DNA from: Bacteroidaceae bacterium
GTDB taxonomy: Bacteria; Bacteroidota; Bacteroidia; Bacteroidales; Bacteroidaceae
Assembly: GCA_902362375.1 (NCBI GenBank)
Contig: CABIVS010000006.1
Span: 62,001 to 126,000 of the forward strand
Reading direction: 5' to 3'
Length of the DNA: 64,000 nt
Of the stretch, positions 8,162 to 17,022 are shown piece after piece. A program made the position numbers and the translations under genes. Under the pieces are notes generated by a model that was not told the origin of the DNA, searched no databases, and was given only the letters and a program-made list of their open reading frames with translations. Within the stretch, counting starts at the first letter, position 1, and every line of letters begins with the position of its first letter.

Positions 8162-10642
8162 ATGAACAGGATTTTCTTATTTATTATTTTGTGCTTGCTT
8201 CCTTTATGTCTGAATGCTACATTTAGAGGAAAAGTCTATGTGGATTCTAATAGAAACGGGCAATATGACAAAGGAGAAAAGGTGTTTAAAGGGGTAATGG
8301 TTTCAGACGGTCTGAATGTTACAAAAACAGCTGTTGACGGGACATATTCTCTGCCGGGACACTCGAAAGTTGAATTTCTCTTTATAACAACCCCTTCCGG
8401 GTATCAGACAAACTATAAACATTATTATCGCGTTACAAATGATAGGGAAGGATATGATTTTGGCGTTTTCCCTTTGCATTCCGCTGTTATAGCTTCCGAT
8501 AGCAGTCATTCTTTTGTGCATATATCCGATACGGAAATCTCTTCAAAGGAGGGACAAAATGTTTGGCTTGCTAATGTACGCGACTATGCGATAAATGAAA
8601 AGGCTGCTTTTATAATTCATACAGGTGATCTCTGTTATGAAGCCGGGATGAAAGCGCATCTGCCTATGATGAACTCTGAGAATATGGGAGTTCCGGTTTT
8701 TTATTGTATAGGTAACCATGATTTGGTGAAAGGTAAATCCGGCGAGGAGTTGTATGAAAGTATTTATGGTCCGGTCTATTATTCTTTTGATGTAGGCAAT
8801 GTCCATTATATTGTTACTCCGATGCTCGGGGGAGATTATCGTCCGGGTTATACGAAAGAGGAAGTTTACCGATGGTTGAAGAATGATCTGGCACAGATTC
8901 CTGCGGGGAAACCAATTGTCGTGTTCAGTCATGACTTGTTAACGAAGGATGATAAATTTATTTATGGTATCAATGACCGGGAGTTCATAGACCTGGATAA
9001 CTATAATCTGAAAGCATGGATTTATGGACATTGGCATATCAATCATATCCGGAAGCATCAGAGTGCAGTCAGCATTTGTACTTCAACGCCGATTCGGGGA
9101 GGAATTGACCATGCGGCGGCAGCTTTCCGTGTTATAAAGGTTGACCGTAAAGGAGCATTGACTTCTACATTACGTTATACTTATATCAATAAGCAGGTGC
9201 AGATTGCTTCCATTCAGAATGGAGAAGTTCCCTTGTTGAAAAATGGGAATATTCCTTTGTCGGTAAATGCTTATCATACTGTTTCGCCTGCTCGTGAAGT
9301 TGTATATAGTTGTTGGGTGGACGGGCAGAAAATTATCAATGGCCGACCTTTGCACCAGAAAACTGACTTTAACTGGTTTGGGGAGATTGTTTTGCCGGAT
9401 AAGTGCAAGGGCAGACAGGTTGCAGTGGAAGTTGAGGCTCGATTCACCAATGGAGAAGTGGCGGAAACACGGGAAACCTTTGTTTGTCCGGTAACAAGAA
9501 TAACAACTGGAAAAGTGAAAGGGGGCTGGAACAATTTATTGGGGAATCCGGAACATATAGGTATTAGTAAGGATACATTGTCCGCTCCTTTCTCTTTATT
9601 ATGGACCCAAAATGTCGGTTCGAATATCTATATGACCTCTCCTGTCATATATCGTGGCAGAGTGTACATTGCTTCTGTGGATGAAAATGCATCAGGGAAG
9701 TCTGCTATCGTTGCAATGGATGCACTTACCGGTGTGGTTTGTTGGAAGTACCCTGTGAGTTCGTCCGTTAAGAATAGCATTGCTGCTTCTCAAGGACTTG
9801 TCTTTGCACAGGATGTAGACGGGCATTTGTATGCGGTTGATGCGTCGACGGGACAACTGATTTGGGAGAAACAACTGGATGTTATGGGAGTACCGGCATT
9901 GAATGATGGTCTGGTGGTTTCGGGCGATACGGTTTTTGCCGGTTCCGGTGAGGGACTTTGTGCTGTGGAAGCAAGTAGCGGACGGGAATATTGGAAGAAT
10001 ACTTCGTGGAAACAGGGTGAAGGAACAACAGCTACTTTGTCTTCAGGCACAGGAGTGCTAGTGGGTAGCGTACAATGGGATGCTTTATATGGCAATGATA
10101 TCCGTACGGGGAAACTACTTTGGAGAGTGGAGAAAGAGGGCGTCCGTAACCGGGCTTCATCTCCGGCCATACACGGCGGAGTAATGTATCTCCTTTCCAA
10201 CAGTTCTTTGTTTGTCATGTCTGTCCACACAGGGCAGATTCTGGCAAAGAAGAAATTGCCTTATTCAGTGGATGTCACTTCAACTCCGTTAGTGACTGAA
10301 GATGCCATTATCTTTGGAACAGCACGGAACGGAATGGTTGCATTAGACCGGGAAAATCTGGAAAGACGCTGGAATTATATGACAGGAGATGCGCTTATCT
10401 ATACTTCACCTTATGTTTGTACTCCGGCTTCACAAATAGAAAGCAGCCCGGTAAAATCAGGAAAACTAGTACTATTCGGTGCTTCGGATGGAGCTTTTTA
10501 TGCGCTCGACTGTGCAGACGGTAATTTGTGTTGGAAACACTCGGTAGGTGCACCTGTTATGAGTACGGTAGCAGTGTCGGGCAATATGATGTTCGGGGCT
10601 GATTATGCCGGCAATGTATATGGATTTGTATCAAAAGAATGA
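8162..10642 (+). CDS. Metallophosphoesterase fused to a PQQ-like beta-propeller
   Basis: This exported protein of about 826 residues combines three parts. After the signal peptide, residues about 20-105 form a SdrD/MetallophosN-like beta domain ('GKVYVDSNRNGQYDKGEK'). Residues about 115-320 form a calcineurin-like phosphoesterase with IIHTGDL, GNHD, SHD and GHWH motifs. Residues about 450-825 hold repeated 'ALD..TG...W' blades of a PQQ/YVTN-type propeller, including 'YAVDASTGQLIW', 'DIRTGKLLW' and 'YALDCADGNLCW'. The first metal motif is SDTE where D-x-H is canonical; other MetallophosN proteins also vary here. ATG 8162 was chosen because it begins the signal peptide; longer in-frame starts (TTG 8117, ATG 8156) are less convincing. 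A role in removing phosphate or phosphodiester groups from the PUL glycan is inference. Confidence 0.82.
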   Translation: MNRIFLFIILCLLPLCLNATFRGKVYVDSNRNGQYDKGEKVFKGVMVSDGLNVTKTAVDGTYSLPGHSKVEFLFITTPSGYQTNYKHYYRVTNDREGYDFGVFPLHSAVIASDSSHSFVHISDTEISSKEGQNVWLANVRDYAINEKAAFIIHTGDLCYEAGMKAHLPMMNSENMGVPVFYCIGNHDLVKGKSGEELYESIYGPVYYSFDVGNVHYIVTPMLGGDYRPGYTKEEVYRWLKNDLAQIPAGKPIVVFSHDLLTKDDKFIYGINDREFIDLDNYNLKAWIYGHWHINHIRKHQSAVSICTSTPIRGGIDHAAAAFRVIKVDRKGALTSTLRYTYINKQVQIASIQNGEVPLLKNGNIPLSVNAYHTVSPAREVVYSCWVDGQKIINGRPLHQKTDFNWFGEIVLPDKCKGRQVAVEVEARFTNGEVAETRETFVCPVTRITTGKVKGGWNNLLGNPEHIGISKDTLSAPFSLLWTQNVGSNIYMTSPVIYRGRVYIASVDENASGKSAIVAMDALTGVVCWKYPVSSSVKNSIAASQGLVFAQDVDGHLYAVDASTGQLIWEKQLDVMGVPALNDGLVVSGDTVFAGSGEGLCAVEASSGREYWKNTSWKQGEGTTATLSSGTGVLVGSVQWDALYGNDIRTGKLLWRVEKEGVRNRASSPAIHGGVMYLLSNSSLFVMSVHTGQILAKKKLPYSVDVTSTPLVTEDAIIFGTARNGMVALDRENLERRWNYMTGDALIYTSPYVCTPASQIESSPVKSGKLVLFGASDGAFYALDCADGNLCWKHSVGAPVMSTVAVSGNMMFGADYAGNVYGFVSKE

Positions 10643-10673
10643 GAATAAAAGGAATATTTAATAGTAGAAAAAA

Positions 10674-11639
10674 ATGTTTGGAAGAATTATAATACTTTTT
10701 ATGGTTGTGTGTATGGCAGCTTGTACTTCTCCGGAGAAGCCGGTAAGGTTTGCCATTGTATCTGATCTGCATGCAGAGGACGTGCCGGACGGGAAAGAAC
10801 GATTAGATTCGTTTATAACTGCCGCTTCTTGTGCAGATGTGGATTTTATTATAGAGTTGGGGGACTTTTGTCGTTTGGATAGTGTAAGCCAGCCCTATTT
10901 GAATATTTGGGATAGGTTTTCGGGTGATAAATATCATGTTATAGGTAATCATGATATGGATAAATATGCTCCGGAGGAATATGTGGAAGGGATGGGAATG
11001 CCGGGACGTTACTATTCTTTCGATTCTGGAAACTTCCATTTTATTGTATTGGATGGTAATAACTTGTATGATGGAAAAGAGTACCGGCACTATGCGAAAG
11101 CAAATTATTATGTGGATGCCAGTATGCGCGCTTTTATAGATCCGGAACAAATGGAATGGCTTAAATGTGATTTGGAAAAAACAGAGAAGCGTTGTGTGAT
11201 TTTCTCACATCAGAGTATTGATGCTGTTGTGAAGAATGGAGATAAAGTACGGCAGATTTTGGAAGATGAGAATCGGCGGGCCGGATTTAAAAAGGTTGTG
11301 TTGGCTTTTAGCGGTCATAATCATAGTAATTACACAAAAGTAATAAATGGTATTACGTATATGCAAATGAATAGTGCTTCCTATGTTTGGATTGAACAAC
11401 CTTCAATGACGGAGAAACGTTATCCGGAAGAAATCAATCAGAAATATTCTTTGATGAAATACTCGATAACTTATGATGCTCCGTTGTATGCTTTGGTGAC
11501 ATTGACGAGTAAAGGGGCGGAAGTGAAAGGAAAAAAGGCTAAGTTCATGCCACCTACTCCCGAAGAGTTGAACTTGAAAGACTCATTGGATGGATTTCCG
11601 TTGGTTTCTGTTATAGAAGATGCGGACATCGAATTTTAG
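10674..11639 (+). CDS. Calcineurin-like phosphoesterase lipoprotein
   Basis: This is a lipoprotein (lipobox MAAC, Cys17) of 321 residues with a full set of metallophosphoesterase motifs: SDLH (D-x-H), ELGD, GNHD, SHQ and GHNH. It therefore should bind two metal ions and hydrolyse phosphomono- or phosphodiesters in the periplasm or at the surface. It is a different, shorter type from the preceding propeller fusion and has no accessory domain. It lies 31 nt after that gene and 39 nt before the SGNH hydrolase, in the same direction, so it is probably part of the PUL operon. Two phosphoesterases side by side suggest a phosphorylated substrate; the actual substrate is unknown. Confidence 0.85.
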   Translation: MFGRIIILFMVVCMAACTSPEKPVRFAIVSDLHAEDVPDGKERLDSFITAASCADVDFIIELGDFCRLDSVSQPYLNIWDRFSGDKYHVIGNHDMDKYAPEEYVEGMGMPGRYYSFDSGNFHFIVLDGNNLYDGKEYRHYAKANYYVDASMRAFIDPEQMEWLKCDLEKTEKRCVIFSHQSIDAVVKNGDKVRQILEDENRRAGFKKVVLAFSGHNHSNYTKVINGITYMQMNSASYVWIEQPSMTEKRYPEEINQKYSLMKYSITYDAPLYALVTLTSKGAEVKGKKAKFMPPTPEELNLKDSLDGFPLVSVIEDADIEF

Positions 11640-11678
11640 TTGACACATATATGAATCTTACAACTTATTTGATTAAAT

Positions 11679-12752
11679 ATGAAAAGAACAATTATCCTTC
11701 TTAGTATGCTATTGTTGGCGTGCTATGGGTATGCACAGATTGTATATTATGATGCCTCGGTTTTTCCGTTGTTAGGAAAAGTTGTTGATAACGGAGGCCC
11801 AAGATATGAAAGATTACCGGATTCATTGAAGAATATATTACGTACTCCACTTTGGAATTTAAGCCGTAATTCGGCAGGAATGGCAATACGTTTTCGAAGT
11901 AACTCCACAAGGATTGCAGTGAAGTGGGAAGTGCTTTTTAATAACCATATGAATCACATGACTGACGTGGGAATAAAAGGTCTCGATCTTTATAGTTTAG
12001 AAGAAAATGGTATTTGGCGTTTTGTTAACAGTGCCCGTCCTACACAGAAAGAGAATCAGACAACGATTATAGCCAATATGGTACCCAAAGAAAGAGAGTT
12101 TATGCTCTATCTGCCGCTTTATGACGGAATTGATTCTTTGGCAATCGGTGTTGATTCATTGTCTGCCATAAACCAACCGGCAACAAACTATCCGGTTCGT
12201 GAGAAACCTGTTGTGTTTTATGGAACCAGTATTTTGCAAGGTGGTTGCGCTTCACGGCCGGGAATGGCACATACAAATATTATATCAAGAAGATTGAATC
12301 GCGAATGTGTCAATTTTGGATTTAGCGGTAACGCTTTGCTTGATCTGGAAGTGGCAAAAGTGATGGCGGAAATAGATGCCGGTGTTTTTGTGTTGGATTT
12401 TGCACCAAATGCTTCTGTGAAACAGATAAAGGAAAGAATGGTAACTTTTTATCAGATAATCCGTGCCAAGCATCCGCAGACTCCGGTTCTTTTTGTAGAG
12501 GATCCGGTTTTCACTCATGTTCTGTTTGATCAGGAAATTGCTCGTGAGGTAGAAGAGAGGAATCAGGCTTTAAATGAGATTTTTGGTACATTGAAGAAAA
12601 ACGGCGAGAAAAACATTTATTTAATACCTTCTTCAGAAATGTTGGGAAAGGATGGAGAAGCTACTGTTGATGGGGTACACTTCACTGATTTGGGAATGAT
12701 GAGATATGCGGACTTACTTTGTCCTATTATAAAAAGGTTCATTGCATTATGA
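11679..12752 (+). CDS. SGNH/GDSL-family esterase, exported
   Basis: This exported 357-residue protein has a signal peptide (cleavage near YAQ) and two domains. An N-terminal beta-sandwich (about 20-165) is of the kind seen in Bacteroides SGNH proteins. The SGNH hydrolase domain (about 175-357) has block I FYGTSILQGG (catalytic Ser), block II GFSGN, block III DFAPN in place of the usual GxND, and block V DGVHFTD (Asp-His). Members remove acetyl or other acyl groups from carbohydrates. The last codons overlap the GH3 start by 4 nt (ATGA), so the two proteins are probably translationally coupled and used together. The leaving group is unknown. Confidence 0.83.
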   Translation: MKRTIILLSMLLLACYGYAQIVYYDASVFPLLGKVVDNGGPRYERLPDSLKNILRTPLWNLSRNSAGMAIRFRSNSTRIAVKWEVLFNNHMNHMTDVGIKGLDLYSLEENGIWRFVNSARPTQKENQTTIIANMVPKEREFMLYLPLYDGIDSLAIGVDSLSAINQPATNYPVREKPVVFYGTSILQGGCASRPGMAHTNIISRRLNRECVNFGFSGNALLDLEVAKVMAEIDAGVFVLDFAPNASVKQIKERMVTFYQIIRAKHPQTPVLFVEDPVFTHVLFDQEIAREVEERNQALNEIFGTLKKNGEKNIYLIPSSEMLGKDGEATVDGVHFTDLGMMRYADLLCPIIKRFIAL

Positions 12753-15091
12753 CACATCGATTATATGTTTTTATATTCATTTTATGGGTGAGCGTTCAAA
12801 TTTTTGCCCAATCCTCTTTACCGTCTTATAAGAATCCGGGTCTGTCTGTTGATTTAAGGGTGGCTGATTTGTTGTCACGTATGACTTTAGAAGAGAAGGT
12901 CGGTCAATTACTTTGTCCTCTGGGGTGGGAGATGTACGAAATAAAGGGAAATGAGGTTTATCCTTCCGGGAAGTTCAAGCAACTTGTCAAGGAAAGGAAT
13001 GCAGGAATGCTTTGGGCGACTTATCGTGCAGACCCATGGACAAAGAAAACATTATCGAGTGGATTAAATCCTGAATTGGCAGCGAAAGCAGGAAATGCAT
13101 TGCAAAAATATGTGATGGAGAATACCCGTTTGGGAATCCCGATGTTTCTAGCGGAAGAAGCCCCTCATGGGCATATGGCAATTGGTACTACTGTTTTTCC
13201 TACGGGTATAGGAATGGCGGCATCATGGTCTCCGGAATTGATAAAAGAAGTAGGGCAGGTCATAGCTAAAGAGATTCGTTCTCAAGGCGGGCATATAAGT
13301 TACGGGCCTGTGCTTGATTTAACTCGTGATCCCCGTTGGTCTCGTGTGGAAGAAACATTTGGAGAAGATCCGGTGTTGAGTGGCGTTTTAGGAGCAGCTA
13401 TGGTCGAAGGTTTAGGAGGAGGTGATTTATCGCAGAAGTACGCTACCATAGCGACGCTGAAACATTTTCTGGCATATGCTGTGCCGGAGGGTGGACAAAA
13501 TGGTAATTATGCATCAGTAGGTATTCGGGATTTGCATCAGAACTTTCTTCCTCCTTTTCATAAGGCGATAGATGCAGGAGCATTATCAGTCATGACCTCA
13601 TATAACTCAATAGATGGCATTCCATGTACGTCGAATCATTATTTGCTGACTCAATTGTTGCGTAATGAGTGGAAATTTCGTGGTTTTGTTGTGTCCGATT
13701 TATATAGTATTGAGGGCATTCATGAAAGTCACTTTGTAGCTCCGACAAAAGAAAAAGCTGCGATAAGCGCTGTTATGGCGGGCGTTGACGTTGACCTAGG
13801 GGGAGATGCCTATACTAATCTTTGTCATGCAGTTCAGACCGGGCAAATGGACAAAGCGGTGATTGATACTGCTGTTTGCCGGGTGTTACGGATGAAATTT
13901 GAGATGGGGTTGTTTGAGCATCCTTATGTGGAACCGAAGGTTGCGGAAAAAATAGTACGCAGTAAAGAACATATCAGTTTGGCACGTAAAATGGCACAAG
14001 CCTCTATTACATTGCTCAAAAATGAAAATTCAATTCTGCCTTTAAACAAGAAAATAAACAAAGTGGCAGTTATTGGTCCTAATGCCGACAATCGGTACAA
14101 TATGTTAGGAGACTATACCGCTCCTCAGGAAGACAGTAATGTGAAAACTGTACTTGATGGAATAATAGCTAAACTATCTCCTTCGCGTGTGGAATATGTG
14201 AAAGGTTGCGCTATCCGTGATACTGCTGTGAATGAAATAAAACAGGCAGTTGACGTTGCGCGTTGTGCTGAAGTTGTCATAGCAGTGGTGGGCGGTTCCA
14301 GTGCCCGTGACTTTAAAACGAGTTATAAAGAAACAGGTGCAGCAGTAGCTGAACAGGGTAGCATTAGTGATATGGAATGTGGTGAAGGATTCGATCGTGC
14401 AACTTTGTCATTGCTTGGCAGACAGCAAGAATTATTGGAAGCCTTGAAGCAAACGGGAAAGCCATTGATTGTAGTTTATATCGAAGGTCGTCCGTTAGAG
14501 AAAAACTGGGCTTCGGAATATGCAGATGCATTATTAACGGCCTATTATCCGGGACAGGAAGGTGGAAATGCGATAGCCGATGTCTTATTTGGAGATTATA
14601 ATCCTGCCGGACGTTTGCCAATATCTGTTCCCCGGTCAGTAGGGCAGATTCCGGTATATTATAATAAGAAAGCTCCCCGCAACCATGATTATGTAGAAAT
14701 GTCAGCATCGCCCATCTATACTTTTGGTTATGGGATGAGTTATACCACTTTTGAATATTCAGATTTACAAATAGTACAGAAAGGCCCTTATTGTTTTGAG
14801 GTTTCATTTAATGTGAAAAATACAGGGAAGTATGACGGGGAGGAAGTGGCACAACTTTATATAAGGCATAAATATGCGTCAGTTGTCCAGCCAATGAGGC
14901 AGTTGAAACATTTTAAACGTTTTCCTTTAAGAAAGGGAGAGGAAAAGTCTATTATCTTCACTTTGGCAGAAGAAGACTTATGTATTATAAACCAAGATGT
15001 GGAACGAACTGTTGAGGCAGGAGTTTTTCAGATAATGATCGGTAGTTCTCCGGATGATATTAGATTAAATGGATTATTTTCAGTTGAATAG
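12749..15091 (+). CDS. Glycoside hydrolase family 3 (beta-glucosidase/beta-hexosaminidase-like)
   Basis: This exported enzyme of about 780 residues has three-domain GH3 architecture: an N-terminal TIM barrel with 'MTLEEKVGQLL', the nucleophile region 'GFVVSDLYSIEG' (Asp), an alpha/beta domain with 'ITLLKNENSILPL', and a C-terminal fibronectin type III-like domain ('VKNTGKYDGEEVAQLYI'). It should release beta-linked monosaccharides from a non-reducing end. The sequence does not say whether the sugar is Glc, GlcNAc or Xyl. ATG 12749 was chosen because it overlaps the SGNH stop (ATGA) and begins the signal peptide; an upstream in-frame start inside the previous gene is not needed. It is the last enzyme before the sigma/anti-sigma pair. 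Confidence 0.88.
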   Translation: MTHRLYVFIFILWVSVQIFAQSSLPSYKNPGLSVDLRVADLLSRMTLEEKVGQLLCPLGWEMYEIKGNEVYPSGKFKQLVKERNAGMLWATYRADPWTKKTLSSGLNPELAAKAGNALQKYVMENTRLGIPMFLAEEAPHGHMAIGTTVFPTGIGMAASWSPELIKEVGQVIAKEIRSQGGHISYGPVLDLTRDPRWSRVEETFGEDPVLSGVLGAAMVEGLGGGDLSQKYATIATLKHFLAYAVPEGGQNGNYASVGIRDLHQNFLPPFHKAIDAGALSVMTSYNSIDGIPCTSNHYLLTQLLRNEWKFRGFVVSDLYSIEGIHESHFVAPTKEKAAISAVMAGVDVDLGGDAYTNLCHAVQTGQMDKAVIDTAVCRVLRMKFEMGLFEHPYVEPKVAEKIVRSKEHISLARKMAQASITLLKNENSILPLNKKINKVAVIGPNADNRYNMLGDYTAPQEDSNVKTVLDGIIAKLSPSRVEYVKGCAIRDTAVNEIKQAVDVARCAEVVIAVVGGSSARDFKTSYKETGAAVAEQGSISDMECGEGFDRATLSLLGRQQELLEALKQTGKPLIVVYIEGRPLEKNWASEYADALLTAYYPGQEGGNAIADVLFGDYNPAGRLPISVPRSVGQIPVYYNKKAPRNHDYVEMSASPIYTFGYGMSYTTFEYSDLQIVQKGPYCFEVSFNVKNTGKYDGEEVAQLYIRHKYASVVQPMRQLKHFKRFPLRKGEEKSIIFTLAEEDLCIINQDVERTVEAGVFQIMIGSSPDDIRLNGLFSVE

Positions 15092-15271
15092 GTCTCATCT
15101 TATGAAAGCTGTAGTTCACTTTTATAATCTCTGATAAATAAGAGGATATACCGGAAAGTGAATTTCGGGAGAAAATAATAAATTTGTTTTTAATATAACT
15201 TTTACTTGTTTTTTTTAATAAAAGCTTCTATTTTTGGCTTCCATAAAAACGATAATAGCCGAAAATCTCTG

Positions 15272-15811
15272 ATGACACATATTGGTGAACAAGAAAAGAA
15301 GAAAAAATTCGAGCAGTTTTTCATTCTTACTTTTCCGAAGGTAAAGGCTTTTGCATGGAAGATTTTACGTTCGGAAGAAGATGCTGAAGATATTGCTCAG
15401 GATATATTTGTCAAACTGTGGGATAATCCGGAAATCTGGGAAAACAAAGAGACATGGGATAGTTATATTTACACGATGACTCGTAATCAGATTTATAACT
15501 TTTTGAAGCATCAGTCCGTAGAACTTAGTTATCAGGAGAAATTGTCCCAGGAAGATTCTCCTTCTTTTGAATTTGATATATACGATAAACTTTATGCAAA
15601 AGAACTACAACTTCTGATAAAACTTACTTTAGATAATATGCCGGAACAACGCAGAAAAGTTTTTTCTATGAGCCGGCAAAACGGTATGAGTAATCAGGAG
15701 ATTGCTGATAAACTACAACTTTCTATCCGTACAGTGGAACGCCACATCTATCTTGCACTACAAGAATTAAAAAAAGTCATCTTAATCGCATTTTTTTTCT
15801 ATTTCAGTTGA
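15272..15811 (+). CDS. ECF-type RNA polymerase sigma factor (PUL regulator)
   Basis: This sigma-70 family ECF factor has about 179 residues from ATG 15272; the in-frame start at 15206 adds residues that look untranslated. Region 2 is seen at 'SEEDAEDIAQDIFVKLWDN' and region 4 as a helix-turn-helix 'MSNQEIADKLQLSIRTVERHI'. It is followed 47 nt later by a FecR-type anti-sigma gene and then by an STN-containing SusC, the classic Bacteroides trans-envelope signalling set. It is expected to activate at least module 2, and perhaps both SusCD modules, when glycan is bound. Confidence 0.92.
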   Translation: MTHIGEQEKKKKFEQFFILTFPKVKAFAWKILRSEEDAEDIAQDIFVKLWDNPEIWENKETWDSYIYTMTRNQIYNFLKHQSVELSYQEKLSQEDSPSFEFDIYDKLYAKELQLLIKLTLDNMPEQRRKVFSMSRQNGMSNQEIADKLQLSIRTVERHIYLALQELKKVILIAFFFYFS

Positions 15812-15858
15812 GTAGTCCGTTTTAGCTAGTTGTCTATATTATATAAGGCAAATCTAAA

Positions 15859-16848
15859 ATGAAGAATTATATTCAAAAAATTATCAATGTATTCACCGCT
15901 TCTGAGCATAGCGAGAATGTAACCAAAGAAGTACATCAATGGTTGTTAGACGAGGAGCATGCTGATGAGAAAGATATAGCGTTGAGTACATTATGGAAAG
16001 AAACAGAAGGCAAAGTTGATGCAGGCACATGGACTTCTTTAGAGAATGTATATGATAAAGTCGGAGTATCTGCCGGCACTAAAAAGCGGTATCGGTTGTT
16101 TCCCTGGAAATATGCGGCAGCAGTCGCAATGTTTGTTGTAACGGTATCCGGTACATTTTGGTTAACAAAGAATACTTTTAAAGAGGAAACGGCTGCGATG
16201 ATTGAGCAATATATTCCTGATGGAAAAACATATGAGTTTGAATTACCGGATGGTAGCCGGGTTCATGTGAATTCCGGAACGTTATTGCTCTATCCGGATG
16301 CATTTAAAGGAGATACTCGTACTGTTTATCTAATAGGAGAAGCCGATTTTAAAGTTAAGAAGAATCCGGATAAACCATTTATTGTGCGATCTGCCAATAT
16401 GTCTGTAACTGCCTTGGGAACAGAATTTAATGTAGCTGCTTATCCTGAAGATTCGGAAATTGTTGCAACTTTGATTCAAGGCAAGATAAAAGTGAACTAT
16501 GAACAATCGGATCATTCTTATATTTTGAGACCGGGGCAACAGGTAGTTTATAATCGAAAGACAGCTCAAAGTAAAATTGAAGAAGCTGATCTGGAAGATG
16601 TAACAGCTTGGCAGAGAGGACAGATTGTATTTCGTGGAAGTACAATGGAAGAGATTCTGCTGACTTTGGAAAGGCGTTTTGACATAACTTTCCAATATAA
16701 TACGAAGTTATTTACAACAGATGAATATAACTTTAGTTTTAGCAAGAATACGGATATTGGAGAAATAATGGAGGTAATGAAAGAAGTGACTGGAAAGTTT
16801 ACTTACAAAATAGATAAAAATGTTTGCTATATGAAAACTGTGAAATAG
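15859..16848 (+). CDS. FecR-family anti-sigma factor
   Basis: This inner-membrane anti-sigma protein of 329 residues has a cytoplasmic N-terminus (1-82), a single transmembrane helix (about 84-103), a periplasmic FecR domain (about 115-215, with 'LPDGSRVHVNSGTLLLYPDAF' spread across its start and 'ALGTEFNVAAY'), and a DUF4974-like C-terminal domain (about 255-329). It is predicted to hold the upstream sigma factor until it receives a signal from the STN domain of the downstream SusC. It lies between the two in the expected order. A GC-rich hairpin at 16899-16932 separates it from susC. Confidence 0.92.
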   Translation: MKNYIQKIINVFTASEHSENVTKEVHQWLLDEEHADEKDIALSTLWKETEGKVDAGTWTSLENVYDKVGVSAGTKKRYRLFPWKYAAAVAMFVVTVSGTFWLTKNTFKEETAAMIEQYIPDGKTYEFELPDGSRVHVNSGTLLLYPDAFKGDTRTVYLIGEADFKVKKNPDKPFIVRSANMSVTALGTEFNVAAYPEDSEIVATLIQGKIKVNYEQSDHSYILRPGQQVVYNRKTAQSKIEEADLEDVTAWQRGQIVFRGSTMEEILLTLERRFDITFQYNTKLFTTDEYNFSFSKNTDIGEIMEVMKEVTGKFTYKIDKNVCYMKTVK

Positions 16849-16898
16849 AATAAGAAGCTCGATTGTTTAACCTTAAAATATATCATTATGTAAAAAAG

Positions 16899-16932
16899 TA
16901 TCCGGAACGAGGATGCCGCCTGGTTCCGGATA
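16899..16932 (+). terminator. Hairpin between the anti-sigma gene and susC-2
   Basis: Perfect 10-bp arms (TATCCGGAAC at 16899-16908 and its complement at 16923-16932) enclose a 14-nt loop. A run TTTTTT follows only about 10 nt later. It may terminate the sigma/anti-sigma transcript, leaving susC-2 to its own sigma-dependent promoter in the remaining 90 nt. Confidence 0.6.
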
Positions 16933-17022
16933 TGAAATAAGTTTTTTAGTATTAAAATGTAAAATACTAGATTTTTGATGGAATTAATATTATGAGTTTA
17001 ACACTAAAAACGCTACGAAGAT

